Made by a program: the position numbers and the translations under genes
Notes under the pieces: model-generated
Told to the model about the DNA's origin: nothing
Seen by the model: only the letters and a program-made list of their open reading frames with translations
The model's database searches: none
Assembly (NCBI RefSeq): GCF_041146795.1
Contig: NC_135188.1
Coordinates: 2,689,419 to 2,753,418, forward strand
Length of the DNA: 64,000 bases
DNA from: Maylandia zebra
Taxonomy: Eukaryota > Chordata > Actinopteri > Cichliformes > Cichlidae
Reading direction: 5' to 3'
Shown here: positions 1 through 40,200 of the stretch, in pieces
Layout of the letters: each line of letters opens with the position of its first letter
Position numbering within the stretch: position 1 is the first letter of the stretch

Positions 1-2457
1 CTAACCCTGTAAACATTTCTTTTCACCCGCTCTATTATGGATTCATAATGAGATTCCACCTCATATAACTCTATGACTGAAGATGCACTCTTACTTTGTG
101 AGGAAATGCATAGAAATTATAGATGCATTTATATATTCTTATTATATATTCTATATAAACCAGAATGTTTGGCAGTGAATGGAGAGATGACAGGCTGCTT
201 GTATTTGGCTTTTTATTAGCCATCCCAACTTTGTCACATTGACATTACTTCCTGTGCAAGTTTAGAGTCTCTATAATTACTGATGTAATTATCTGAGTTT
301 TTATTCTTCTTTTAACACTAAATTTGTCTCAGGGAAATTTTCCCCACCCATGGGGCATAGTGGCATCAGTTGACCTTGACTCATGAGCTGCAGAGTACTG
401 CATTCATACTCTTTATACCTCAAACTTTTTTCAGTAAGTTGCTGTTTTATAACATCACTGATTTGGGATAAACACCTAACGTTGCCTCGAAACATTAAAT
501 CAGTGCAGGCTGCTGTGAAAACTTGAACCCAAAGAATGGTGGAGGGGTTTCTTTTTCCTCTCGTTCATTAATGTGCTTCCAAAATTAATATATCTATAAT
601 AATATAAATAAAAGAAACCAAGAGGAAGATGATTGTGTGGGTTAATCTTCGGGTCATGGTGGTCAGAGTAGTTCTATTAGTTCAACCCTTTTTAATGCTG
701 CATGGAAATGACCTGTGAAGTTGCATCACATCAGAACACTGTTGATCCTCTCCTGTCACGCGAGCACCCTCGCATGTACCTGTCAGTCGCCGACCTGCAT
801 GCACTAACTGTGTCTTTGACTCTCGTTGACTTACACCAGTGCCTCCACCGTTTCTCGAATCATCAAAGTTTCCTTTCCCCTTTACTCTGCTGCTGTTTAT
901 TTATACAGGCTTTCCTCTGTTCATCCATCCATCCATTCATTCATCAGTTTGTGTCCGAGCCCTCGTGTGGTCAGCAGTGTGTTGTGGAGAAGCAGATTGA
1001 CTGTATTCTCTCTGTGTTTCTTTACACCTCTGTTTAATAAAGTGTTGAATCAAGGCCACCATCTCCGGCTTCTATGTGCATCCATGACATCACCACCTGT
1101 AAACCCCTGAGTTTAAAGGATCAAGTGTTTTACACGTTCAGTTCATTTATCAGAGGTTTGGACTATGCTTCAGCTTACTGTTGATAACTTCCCACACCAT
1201 GTGTTGCATTTAGGATGATTTCCCAGCCCATAAAAACCCCTCTGCTGCTTGTCAGCTCTGTAACTTCTGCATTAAAGTGCCACTGCAAACAGAGACTGTA
1301 ATTCAGCGAATTACATAAATTACCACATGGGCACAACAGTAATAAAGTTAGGTGCATTATTAATCATTATAGATTCATATCAAGGAAGGTTCATTTGGCC
1401 ACAGGTTGCTCTGTGTGTATATTTGTTACCCGGCGAGACAAACGGATACAAAGAAACCAGGAAATCACATTTCTGAGAAGCTACAGTGCGGTGCGCTGTC
1501 AAGTAAATGAACTAAAACATGTAAAACTCTGTAATGATCCTTTAAAGTATCTTAACATGAAAAACAAATAAGAAGACTGAAGTTTTTTTCTTAAAGCTGT
1601 GGAATAAAAAGCACCATTTCTCTTTCCATGTATCTTATTTATGTTTGATTTCATTCATATTTAAGAGAATTGGCGGGATGTTGTCTGCAAACTGATAAGT
1701 GCATGTTCTCTGTCAGATCCATCACATTCTGTACACGTCTTCTCGTGCATGTTCTTCATACCGTGACCTGTTATTATCGACTCTAAAACAGTTGCTAGGA
1801 GACTCTCCTTTGCATGGCTGGATGCACGTGGGATGACCTCTGTTGCTTCTGTCTGTCATTCGTTAAGAATAATGAACATATTTACACAGTCTGCAATGAT
1901 TAACCAATTTAACCAGTGGACTGTGTTTCCTTCCTACTCTTTTTGTGACCGTGGAGCTTTCAGTGCATGTGATTGTGGTCCTACAGCTGTGCCTGTTTGT
2001 CTTCAGGCTTTTCTAGCATCGCAGTCCCTGCTTTTGCCCTGATCACGTGGCTGCAGGAACTTTGCAAGGGTATATATGTTGGAGGGAGGACTGTTTTCAT
2101 TTGGATAAAGGGAAATCAATTTCAATCGCCTTTCCTGTTCTTTCTTCTTTTTTTGTAATTTGTTTGGGAGGTCTGCAAAAGTCTGGATTTCTTTTAGACC
2201 TCATTGCGATGCACCTTTCTCAGAATGGGCACAGAACTACAAATTTAGACTCCAATACATGATTTTTTTTTTTAGCACCCTACAATTGTGCGTCCTGACT
2301 CACTGTCTTTGGTTTCTGGCACATAAATGGTGATTACAAATCAGTCAAAGTGTCCACTTTGAAGGAAAAAGGTCTGCTGCTGGTGGGTTTTCAAAGTTTC
2401 AAAACTGCATCCATTGTGTGCGTATGTTTCTTTGTTTCCTCTGTTTTCATGGAGCAG
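1..2457 (+). other. EPS15: EPS15 intron (3' part of the last intron)
   Basis: This stretch runs up to the acceptor of the last EPS15 exon. I found no exon in it with both an acceptor and a donor and a recognisable EPS15 peptide. It contains short CATC repeats near 925-945 and several chance open frames of 60-110 codons without family features. The preceding EPS15 exon is probably outside the window. Confidence 0.6.
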
Positions 2458-2598
2458 TATCCAACCGAGGAAGACATGATAGAGTGGGCAAAGCGCGAGA
2501 GCGAGCGAGAGGAAAAGGAGCGACTCGCCAGGCTCACCCAGCAGGAGCAAGAAGACCTGGAGCTGGCCATCGCTCTCAGCAAGTCTGAACTCTCCTGA
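2458..2598 (+). CDS. EPS15: EPS15, terminal coding exon (tandem ubiquitin-interacting motifs)
   Basis: This exon encodes the last 46 residues of epidermal growth factor receptor substrate 15, a clathrin-coat endocytic adaptor that binds ubiquitinated receptors. It follows an acceptor (..GGAGCAG) and opens with YPTEEDMIEWAKRESE, the first UIM region. The second UIM follows, with core EQEDLELAIALSKSE, and TGA is at 2596-2598. Both match the vertebrate EPS15 C-terminus as I know it. The paralogue EPS15L1 has a similar end, but the YPTEED start and the TTC39A-RNF11 neighbourhood favour EPS15. The exon could start 3 bases earlier, because another AG lies at 2453-2454. The EH domains, coiled coil and DPF repeats would lie upstream of the window. 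The gene reads toward TTC39A, whose first exon is 3.3 kb downstream. Confidence 0.93.
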   Translation, partial: YPTEEDMIEWAKRESEREEKERLARLTQQEQEDLELAIALSKSELS

Positions 2599-3411
2599 GG
2601 AGGCCCCGTTCCCCTCTACCGGTCTGGCTCGGCACGGCACGGCACAGCTTGGCCCGGCCCGGCCCAGAAAGCACCAAAGCAAAGTGGGGATTGTACAGGA
2701 CTGATTCAGCATCACCTGCTGACCCCATGAAGAGACTCAAAACTCATCTCTAACTCGTTCAACCCCCCGACTGTCCATGCTCTGTTGGTCTCCGTGGTTT
2801 TGATAGAGGAGCGTAACGTTTTTTCTTTTTCTTTCCCCCTTTTTAGAACGAAGATGCAAGGGAAAACTTGTTCTAGTGTTAATGTCGTTTTGCCTTCATT
2901 TAAAATCTAGGCAGCAAGCGCTGCGTTAAGTCCCCAGAATGTAATTTATTGTAGCGCGCGCTCGAAACCACTAAACAAACTCGCTACATTTCATTAAATC
3001 TCAGCTCTCTTTGTGATGAGATTTTAATTGACGTGCTAATTTTCTAGAACTCAAGAATTCCCAAAATTTTCTTTTTTGGCTCTTGATTAAACTTCTGAAG
3101 CAACCACAGTGAACTGGGGAGATTCTGTTTCCCAGTTTGTTCTGTTCTGTAACTCTGTAGGCCCTTTCTAACAGAGTGACCGTGTCCCACTCTCATGCAG
3201 GGAAGATGATTTTTTTTGTCTTCATTTAGAGTAGGTCAGGATATTTCAACATTTCTTCGTGTTTAACTGGAAGTTGCGGCTCCTGTAAGATGTGAAATGT
3301 GTACAATGTGTAGATTTATACTAAAATGGAACAAATCTGCCACAGCTACCTTTTCCTTTGAAATGTCAGTCCTACCTTGCTCACCGTAGCACCTGTGTCG
3401 TGAGCATTAAA
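2599..3411 (+). other. EPS15: EPS15 3' untranslated region
   Basis: This is the sequence between the EPS15 stop codon and the first convincing polyadenylation signal. It begins with a low-complexity run of GGCAC/GGCCC repeats (2628-2668) and becomes T-rich. The extent is inferred from the signal at 3406-3411. No transcript evidence is available. Confidence 0.6.
3406..3411 (+). promoter_or_regulatory. EPS15 polyadenylation signal (ATTAAA)
   Basis: ATTAAA is followed about 10 bases later by TGTGTGTGTCGGGGG, a typical GT-rich downstream element. It is the best-formed 3' end signal after the EPS15 stop codon. Confidence 0.55.
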
Positions 3412-3430
3412 GCACTGATTTGTGTGTGTC

Positions 3431-5640
3431 GGGGGAGGTAATAATGAATGAAACTACAGCCATCACATTTTATGACTTGGTTTGCATTAAAAACTAGGCC
3501 ACACTACAGTAGGATGCAGAGCAGAAAGCACACGATCTGTTTTTCTAACATACAAACTAAGTTTCTCTCAAGTACTTTAGGATCTTTAAATCGGTCTAAA
3601 TTTTTAAATTCATTGTGGCCCGACATGAAAGAATGTAACAAAACGCAAGGTTGTCATAGATGAATGTAAGCGTGGATCCTACCTTAACTGATCATTAGCT
3701 GTATCATTAATCCTGATTGATCTCCTTTAGGGAAACTCTCAAGGGCTCCTCAGCAGCTTGAATGCTGAGTGGATAACTACAACCGTGCGGTTGTCATGTT
3801 ACCACGTGAACATTTGGTCCCATTTCAACGTGTGCCAGAGTCGGTGCTTCACTTGTTACCATTTGTACGATTTTTCTTTTTTTTAATCCAGGAGTCTTTT
3901 GCGCTCTGAGAGACTCCCTGGATTTCAGAGTCTTACACAAACACGGTGAAAGTTGTTAAGTGTTTCTACTTTTTCGTTAGAGCGGTGTATTTTCTGGCCG
4001 TGCACCTCGACATCTGCAGGGATTTAACTTGCAAAAGACCTCAGATGTGCTGAGGATGCATGCTCACATTGCACTGTGTTATCGGGCCTGTTGACAGCCA
4101 CACGGCGGCACAGGAAAGCTTTACTAAACGTGACAGAAGGTTTTCTGCTGAGGAAAGGCTACGATGAAGTGCGAGAGGCCTCTGCTCTCTCATTACCTTA
4201 GCTCATTTCTTATCAAATAATGCACAATGTTTTGGACAGCTCTTCCTGTTCTTACTTCTTTAATGTTTAGCAAGAAGATAGTTTCCTCTTCTCATGTCTA
4301 ACCAGTGTACTGTCTGTGGCTCATGCAGTACTTCCTACTGAGAGCTCTCGCTCTCCTACAATGAAGTTTATTGTAAATACGGGAGAGCACAGCTGCATGT
4401 CTGCTCTCCAGGTCTCTTGTTGTACTAGTTTCATTGCTTCATTGTCATGTATTCAAACAGGTTACTGTCATTTTTAACAATTCTGCACATTTCTCAAAAC
4501 CAGAACCACTTACTGTACGTTTCTAGGCTTATCCATAAAGCTTTTTAAGCTTCAGGCTAATTGTATTTTATTTTGTACTTCCTAACTTGTAAGAAAAATC
4601 ATTATTGGAAGGCCTTGGCCATGTAATGCATTTAATTGAAACAGAATAAATATTAAAAATATGTAGTTTTGCAGTTGGTGCATTTTTTTTCCCAGAGCAT
4701 CTTCTTAATATATTGTCATCCACACGTGATAGTGCCCCTCCTGTTTCTCCTCGTACGACGCACCAGATCCCAGGAGACACAGCAAACCTCCAGGAGGAGC
4801 TTCAAAACTGGAGAGAAGTCAGTCAGGAGGAATAACGAGAGCGTAATTGTCTGTGGTCTCCACCTGCAACACCATTCCCTTTTTGGAAGTTGCCTTGTTG
4901 TTGCCTCCTGTGCACCTGTTGTCACTTTGATTTACAACAAAGGAGGTGACATGGATTCAGTGCCTCGTGCTTTTGGCTGCTACTTTTCGAGATGACCACA
5001 GCAGATCATCAGTCTCCATCTCATCCTATCCCTAGCATCCTCTGTCACCTCTGCATGCCATCCTTCTACATCCACGAATCTTCTCTGGGATCTCCCTCTT
5101 TCCCTCCTACTTGCCAGTTCCATAATCACCTTCCTTTTCCAATATATCCACGATTCATCCTCTACTCATCCAAAAATAATCTCAGCCTCATTGATTTAGT
5201 CTCCAGACTGCCCAACCTGATGTCCCTCTGATGTCCTCATTTCTGAATACAAGAGCATATATTTCGTTTATAGTATTTAACTATAGTGTCACGATATTTC
5301 TTTTTTATTTAGATGTAAATATATTATAAAGACAATTATAGTATCATAAGCACCTTTAGTACTCATAAACAACCCGTGTTTACATTTTTGTCACCTTTCA
5401 AGTATTTCTGTAAACACGCTGGGCAAATAAATAAAAATAAATTAATTAGGTAATTAAAACAAATTATACAAAGCAATTCTGTAATTTTATAGAAAATCTA
5501 TGTAACATTTATCCATTTTAAGCAAAATTATTTTAATAAAAAATAAACATTATTTGCTTAAATATATTTTTTTTGTAAAAATATATATCTTTTAGTATTT
5601 TGGGCATTTAAGATCATATTTATGAATATTATTATCGCCT
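3431..5640. other. EPS15-TTC39A intergenic spacer
   Basis: I saw no gene-like features here. An imperfect hairpin lies at about 3886-3933, where a CCAGGAGTCT arm faces AGACTCCCTGG. The last 400 bases (about 5250-5640) are strongly AT-rich, then change abruptly into the GC-rich TTC39A promoter. Confidence 0.5.
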
Positions 5641-5896
5641 GTGTTTACTTCCTTGTTTGTAGCGTCGTTCTAACAAGGACGGCTTTAGGACCGCGGGGCG
5701 AGCGGCTGCATTCCTGTGCATTTAAATAAAAGTCATTATTGCGTTGATGAGCAGCGCACCTTTCCACGTCAGGAAGGAGGAAGACGCGCAGCAGCAGCCG
5801 CAGCAGCCGCTTTCCCTTCCACTCGCTCCCGTGTGACGTGAGTGTGAGCCGCTGTGTAAACCTCTCCGGTCGCCGCTGGTCCTCCCGCGCTGTGGA
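5641..5896 (+). promoter_or_regulatory. TTC39A: TTC39A upstream promoter and 5' UTR, CpG-rich
   Basis: A sharp switch from AT-rich to GC- and CpG-rich sequence occurs here, immediately before the first coding exon. It contains a CAGCAGCAGCCGCAGCAGCCG run (5790-5810) and a CRE-like TGACGTGA near 5834. This is consistent with a CpG-island promoter. The transcription start is not determinable from sequence alone. Confidence 0.5.
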
Positions 5897-34436
<28,540 letters not shown>

Positions 34437-35828
34437 CAAACAGAGGACGGCACACTAAGGAAAGACAGCATTTGTCTCCTACAGTCTCATCATGCCAACA
34501 CACAGACCAGGACAGACCTGATTATTAGGGAATAATTTGTTAGTTTTCATCAAGAGGCTAGGGGAAGAGGCTTTTCCTCATGTGTGCCAAGCAACTGCAG
34601 CTCTGACTGGCTTCGGTGGATTTGCCCTCTTCCAGAGATATATCCTCATGAACTTTACTTCCTTCTGATTTAAAATGGAGACTAATTATGAAATGTGCCT
34701 ATATTTATGAAACATTGCTTCTAGCGGGGTCGTCTGTCTAGCACTGTGGCCACCTGTAAGTGGTGCACTGGAGTACAAAACACAATCAGATTTATTTGGT
34801 GTATATTCTAAGTTGCCTCTGCTAATACCCCGAGGGTAGAACATTCCCGGTGCAGGGTACTGAGTCTGCGATTTGATGGAGCCAGAGTACCAAACAACCT
34901 TTACAGAAATGACTGACACTAGCTTCTCCAAGTCATTTGATCTGGCTGCTGCAGAGTTTCCCATTTTTTGTGTAGAATATAAATGAGCGATTATTTAAAA
35001 ATAAAAATGACACACAGTGATGTTTTGTTAAGTCCCTGAGAACTAGGAGATTCCTTGTAATTGGTTACTGATCAGCAATATAATCAAAAATGATATGTTG
35101 TTTAAATTTTTACACTAAACTTTGGTTTATTCTGTTTGTCAGAGAGAGAGTGTTTTATTGCGCATTTTCCTTTTTCCCCTTTTTCTGAAACATATTACAT
35201 CAGTGGTAGACACACATGTATTTTGTGAGATAGCTCTCTCCGAGTTTCCCTTTGAAGAGATGATCAAATCTAAAATCTTGTTTTATTTATAGTTGCATTT
35301 TATGGCTTTTTGCACAGAGCTTTGGAAGTCAGCCAGATATGCAACCTCTCCAGAGTAAAAGAAAAAGAATGCCTCTAAGACTTCCTCTAAGACATTTATA
35401 TACTGTAAATGGCACCTTTTACACAAATTGTCCCGTTTTAAGAGGACAGATGAATGTGTCTTTTAGAAAGGCAGACTCCCTTCTTTTCCCCTCCTGGTGT
35501 GTGGGACGGCCTCCAGCAGTACTTGAGCTCGAACAAATGGGCCTTTCACGGCGAGCGGCAAAGTGCTGCGTGCTTGTCCGCCTGCTGCATCTTTAGTAGG
35601 TGAAGGAGCTCAGAAGCATCGCAACCACCACAGTCTTCCTGCTTCAGGATCATCTTCTGCTGCTCTTGTATATTACATGCTTGCCCAGAAACATCTATTG
35701 AAGCACTTGGATGTTGTAATCACTTCCTGTATATAGTAATCTGGTTATGGATAAATAGGGGTCACCTCTAACATGGTTGGTGGTTAGGTTATTGGAAAGG
35801 TTGCGTACTTGCAATAGTGAGTAATAAA
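34437..35828 (+). other. TTC39A: TTC39A 3' untranslated region
   Basis: About 1.4 kb from the stop codon to the AATAAA at 35823. I recognised no repeat in it, which fits a transcribed UTR. The end is inferred from the signal. Confidence 0.6.
35823..35828 (+). promoter_or_regulatory. TTC39A polyadenylation signal (AATAAA)
   Basis: AATAAA followed by TGTTGTCTCAAGTGTTGG, a T/G-rich downstream element. It is the best candidate 3' end between TTC39A and RNF11. Confidence 0.6.
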
Positions 35829-35849
35829 CCTGAACTCACATGTTGTCTC

Positions 35850-36600
35850 AAGTGTTGGAATTAGAGCAGTAGAGCACTGTTGTTTTATTCATGATTAGAG
35901 TTCGATTTAGGATTTAAGATGGCTTGAAGTTCTTTTTTTCTAATGGTGAAGGAAATGCATTCTTATTGTTCTAACAGCAGCTGCTCTCCAGAAATTTCCC
36001 AAAACCACTCATGTTATACTTTCAAATAACATTATTTTCATTTTTTGCTCTTTGGGTTTGCAACTGCAGTCAAATTCTAACTAATGTAGTGGCATTATCT
36101 GCATATTTTACTGGGCATGGCTACCAAAATTACGGAATGACATTCCTGTACATACTGAATGTTTCCGTTGTAATTTAACATGATGAAAAGCAACTACAAA
36201 TCCAATTTTGTGTTGTCTGGTTTTTCCTTTTAGCCATTTAAGCATAACAAAACAGAGTTTACAGAGTGAAGTGGTGTTAGGTACAGAACAAAGAACTTGA
36301 CTGTACATCTGTTGTCCTTATATAATCTAATCTGTTAGATAAAGTCATCTTATTTTGTTGAAGTGTGAGACTCTGGCAGTCAGGGATACGAAAACAAGGA
36401 CTATTATAACACGTCATAATCTATCGAAAACACACAAAGAGAATTAAAAAAAAAATTATTCTAAATATTTAAATATCCAGCCGCAAGAAAAACTAAAAAG
36501 TGGGTGATCAAGTACTACTTTGTGGTCAGCAAGAGGAATAACACAAATACACTTACAAAGCTATCACAAAGGCTGTGTTTATGTTTTTAGCGAAGGGCAA
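35850..36600. other. TTC39A-RNF11 intergenic spacer
   Basis: About 0.75 kb of AT-rich sequence with no gene or repeat that I recognise. The two genes follow each other head to tail. Confidence 0.5.
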
Positions 36601-36609
36601 TTTGATCAC

Positions 36610-37151
36610 GAATCTGATTGGCTGCTTAAAAGAGCCTACTCAAAGAAGGTAACAGCTCATTGGTTCTTTTTCAGCGGGGCGGTGCTTTGTGTTGCTACAT
36701 CACCAGCTTTCGTTGTTCGGCTGCTGTCTGCAAACTGGAAAGTCCCCTTCAGACATAGAGGTCCGCGTCAGGAAAATTGCTGTTAGCGTTGTGATTTGCG
36801 TTGAGGGGTATTGAATTTTCCTTCCCTTCGATGCGTCAATAAACACAATTCTAGCTCGCTGTTTCAGCTCCGAATTTATTTATTTTTAGCTAAGCGATTA
36901 GATGTTCCCTTTCGAATGCTAGCTGGTGTTAGCAGGCTAGCTCTTTGTGTGGCTAGCAGCTAGCCGAGCGATGTTTTGTTGTTGTTAAACTGGGCAGCCC
37001 TCCTGTCGTCTGGGAAGGAGAATCATCAGCTGTGTATGGAAAAAACGCCCCATCGACGCCTTTTTCTCCTCTCCCATTGTCTGTGAAAGTGACCCTTGAA
37101 ATTAGTAAAGCGAAGACGACAGAGGGGAGAGTTTGATTGAAGAGGGAGGAG
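36610..37151 (+). promoter_or_regulatory. RNF11: RNF11 promoter and 5' UTR
   Basis: Two inverted CCAAT boxes (ATTGG at 36617 and 36659) precede a GC box (GGGGCGG, 36676-36682). A GCTAGC-rich patch follows at 36916-36968. The arrangement suggests a TATA-less housekeeping promoter. The start codon context is GAGATGG, a good Kozak match. The transcription start is not visible from sequence. Confidence 0.55.
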
Positions 37152-37274
37152 ATGGGAAACTGTCTGAAATCTCCCACATCGGATGACATTTCTTTGCTAC
37201 ATGAATCTCAGTCGGACCGGGCCAGCTACGGAGATGGTGCTGATCCCGATCAGGAGCCACCGCCCCCCTATCAG
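37152..37274 (+). CDS. RNF11: RNF11 exon 1
   Basis: 41 codons from MGNCLKSPTSDDISLLHESQ to EPPPPYQ, with donor GTAACT in phase 0. It carries the acylation site and the PPxY motif. Confidence 0.98.
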
Positions 37275-40200
37275 GTAACTTTCACCAACAGTTTCAGGGA
37301 AAATGAGCTCGTAGATATGTTTTGCCATGAGCAAAATTCATGAAATACCTGAAGCGTGGACAATGTCTGATAATGTGTGACGGGCTCGGCCCAAAAACGT
37401 CTGCCTTTATGCAGCTGAAGGCAAGATCAGCTGTTTACAGATCCAACATCACCCTTGGGCGGCAGAACGACTCAGTGACCCTGTCCCTTCATAGCATTGA
37501 CACTAATCCGCTTTGTTCTGTCCGATGGTCCTGCCTCTGTCCGTCAATTCCCTGAAGTCATATCTTGATTCAGGCTTCACTGATACAACAGCAGCACGGC
37601 TTGCTCATTCAGAAACTCTGAACCAAATCATTTAGGCTCATGTAAGTCAGCACATAAATCTGTCATGGCCTGTGGTACACATTAACAGTGAACTTGAAAC
37701 AGAGCCCAGTTCTCCATGTGTAGGAGAATTATGACTTGGTGACTTTCATAACTTTACTGCTTCTTTTGACTAATCTCCTTCAGGGCAACAACTTTGTATG
37801 ATGACCTTATTTCCTGAATTAGATCATCCACAAACAGACCAGGCTATGCTGTAACTGTAAATATGATGCACAGTGTTACTTATCTTTCCTTTGTAATTTC
37901 TCTATAATACAGACCAGCAAGTTCAATGTTAAGAGACAGCTGGTATGTGTTATGTAAGCCTTGTCAGACAGTTTGCTGTTACTAGGTTAAGCTGTGCCTT
38001 ATCTGTAGATTTAAGATAAGGATTTTTCTAAAGCATGGGAAACTAAAGGTGACATCAGGTCGGTACAGAAGGAGAGCTTGTGTTGTAGGATGTTACATAA
38101 TGTAATGTTATATTCAGGCAAGCATGTTTTATTTTCATCACATTAGGGGTGAAAACCTAAAGGAGAGACTTTGCCAAGTTGTCCTAACATTTAAAAAGAA
38201 AAATTAACATCAAGGGCTTTCTAGCTGGATCTTGAAAAGTAATGTTTTTGAAATTAATGTGAATATACAAACACGAACACTGATTATTGGTGCATTATTT
38301 GAAAATCTAATTGAGCTTCATCAGGAAATCTTTAGGTAAATTTTGTTTTTTATAGATCTTCATATTAATTGGTAGAACTACAATGAATTTTGTACATTAG
38401 ATGTTAAAAAGAAAAGAGGGGAATATACAAAATAACAAAGGAGCTATTACCATTACTTTTGCCCAAAATTAATGGTTAGCACATTTGTCTAACAAGCTAA
38501 AGATCCCTGGTTTGTTTCTGGGAGAAGACCCTGTTCCCTTTTGGAGTTGCATGAAGAGCATCTGTTTCCCGCTATGGAAAGTAGCTTCCTATCAGACAAC
38601 CAGAATTGGGACATGGAAACTTGGCCCAAACACATTCAACCTCTCATTTATAAGCTTTGTCGTTTCTTAGACACTGTGTCCGAGTCGGTCAATATTATAT
38701 TTGGACAGGTTGAGTATTTTTCCCCAGTTCATGTCCTTGTGTGAGCTCTGTCCAGCATACACCAGTGTGTAATTAGGTCAGCACAGTCAGCTGTGTTATC
38801 ATAGATGATGAATGTTGTAATAAACCACACAATCTTTGCTAGGGGCCCTCTGGAAGAGCTCTCACTAAGCTTTCAGTGTTGTTCAGCAAGTCTGCGTGCA
38901 GTGTGTTTATACTGGCAGAGTTTCTCAAGAGGGTTAACTAACTAGTTAAAGCCTCCTTATAAAGAACTCTTTCAGAACAGCCAGCTTCTCCTTGGTGACC
39001 ACAGTAATCGGCACCTTCACCACACGTTTTTTGTTCGGCATCAACACGCTTTGGGAATTTGTGGTGGAACGGGTATTAAATTCTCCCAAATGCTCCATTT
39101 AAAATTTAATTTGTTGCATTTGTGAAAGCTTTCACATGCTGCTGAGTGCAAATGTGTACTCTGGATACTGCCTGGAGGTCTGTCCTCCATACAGAGGGTG
39201 AGATTTGCAAGTCATGGTGCAAAACTTTATGCTGGCAGTGGCAACAGTGAAATCCAAATCAAGGACAATATGAGCTATAGCTGTGCTTATGCTACAAAAT
39301 GAATCAGAAAGGGAAGCTTTTGTGTAGTTGTCAAATAAGCATTGACAAGGATTTATTTAATCGATGAAAAGCAATCTGTCACACTGGAACTGTTGTTGAT
39401 GGCTCTAATGTAATTAAATGTTGAATTGTGTTGCCTTCTGTCATTTTCATATGTGGGCCATACTCGAGACATAACAGTCTAATCAGCACACTTTGGTTAG
39501 GATGCCCACTGAAGCCCTTAAATTGAAAAACAGGAAATGATTAATGGATTTGTCTCCAATTTAAGATTCGTTAACACTTCGTTTCTGTCTGTAGCTTAAG
39601 TTATACCTAGCCTGAGGTTTAGCCAACCTGGAAACTGTAAATAGTGCCCAAGTACATCTGTAACAAATGCAACATTTTATAAGTGCATACCTGTCTTCAG
39701 ATGTTTCCCCATCGATTCTAAACAACCTCGTGAGGTTGTCTGCATGTTAAACTGATTGGAAATCACTGCTGTCTGTATACAGAGCATTCATGATCCAAAG
39801 TCCAGAACTGGCTCTGTCGACTGTATGTTGGCAGCCTGCATTTGGGGCTGTTGAATAACTTCATGGCTTATGAAGACAGTGCACAGATCTGACATTCATA
39901 ACTCCATATGTGGACACTTCACATAGATGCTATAGAGAACCATGAAATGGATAAGATACTATTATAATCCTTTTTCAGGGAATTTTGGTTTTTTTGTTAG
40001 TTTTTATTCCGACTCCTCTCTTTCTCAAGTTACCTCTCAGGTATAATGTTGTGGCTAATTTTTGCAAAATCCTTGTAAAGAGGAATGGTGGGATTAATTT
40101 TTATAATTGTTACATTACACATACAGATGGACCCCCGATAAAAAAACAAAACAACAACATAAAAACAAACAAACAAAACCCCAAATACTATTTAGTAAGA

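Noticed and set aside
702..1110. Two overlapping open frames of 94 and 111 codons in the first kilobase
   Set aside because: Cys/Ser/Leu-rich translation of intronic sequence with CATC repeats, without convincing splice signals or homology.
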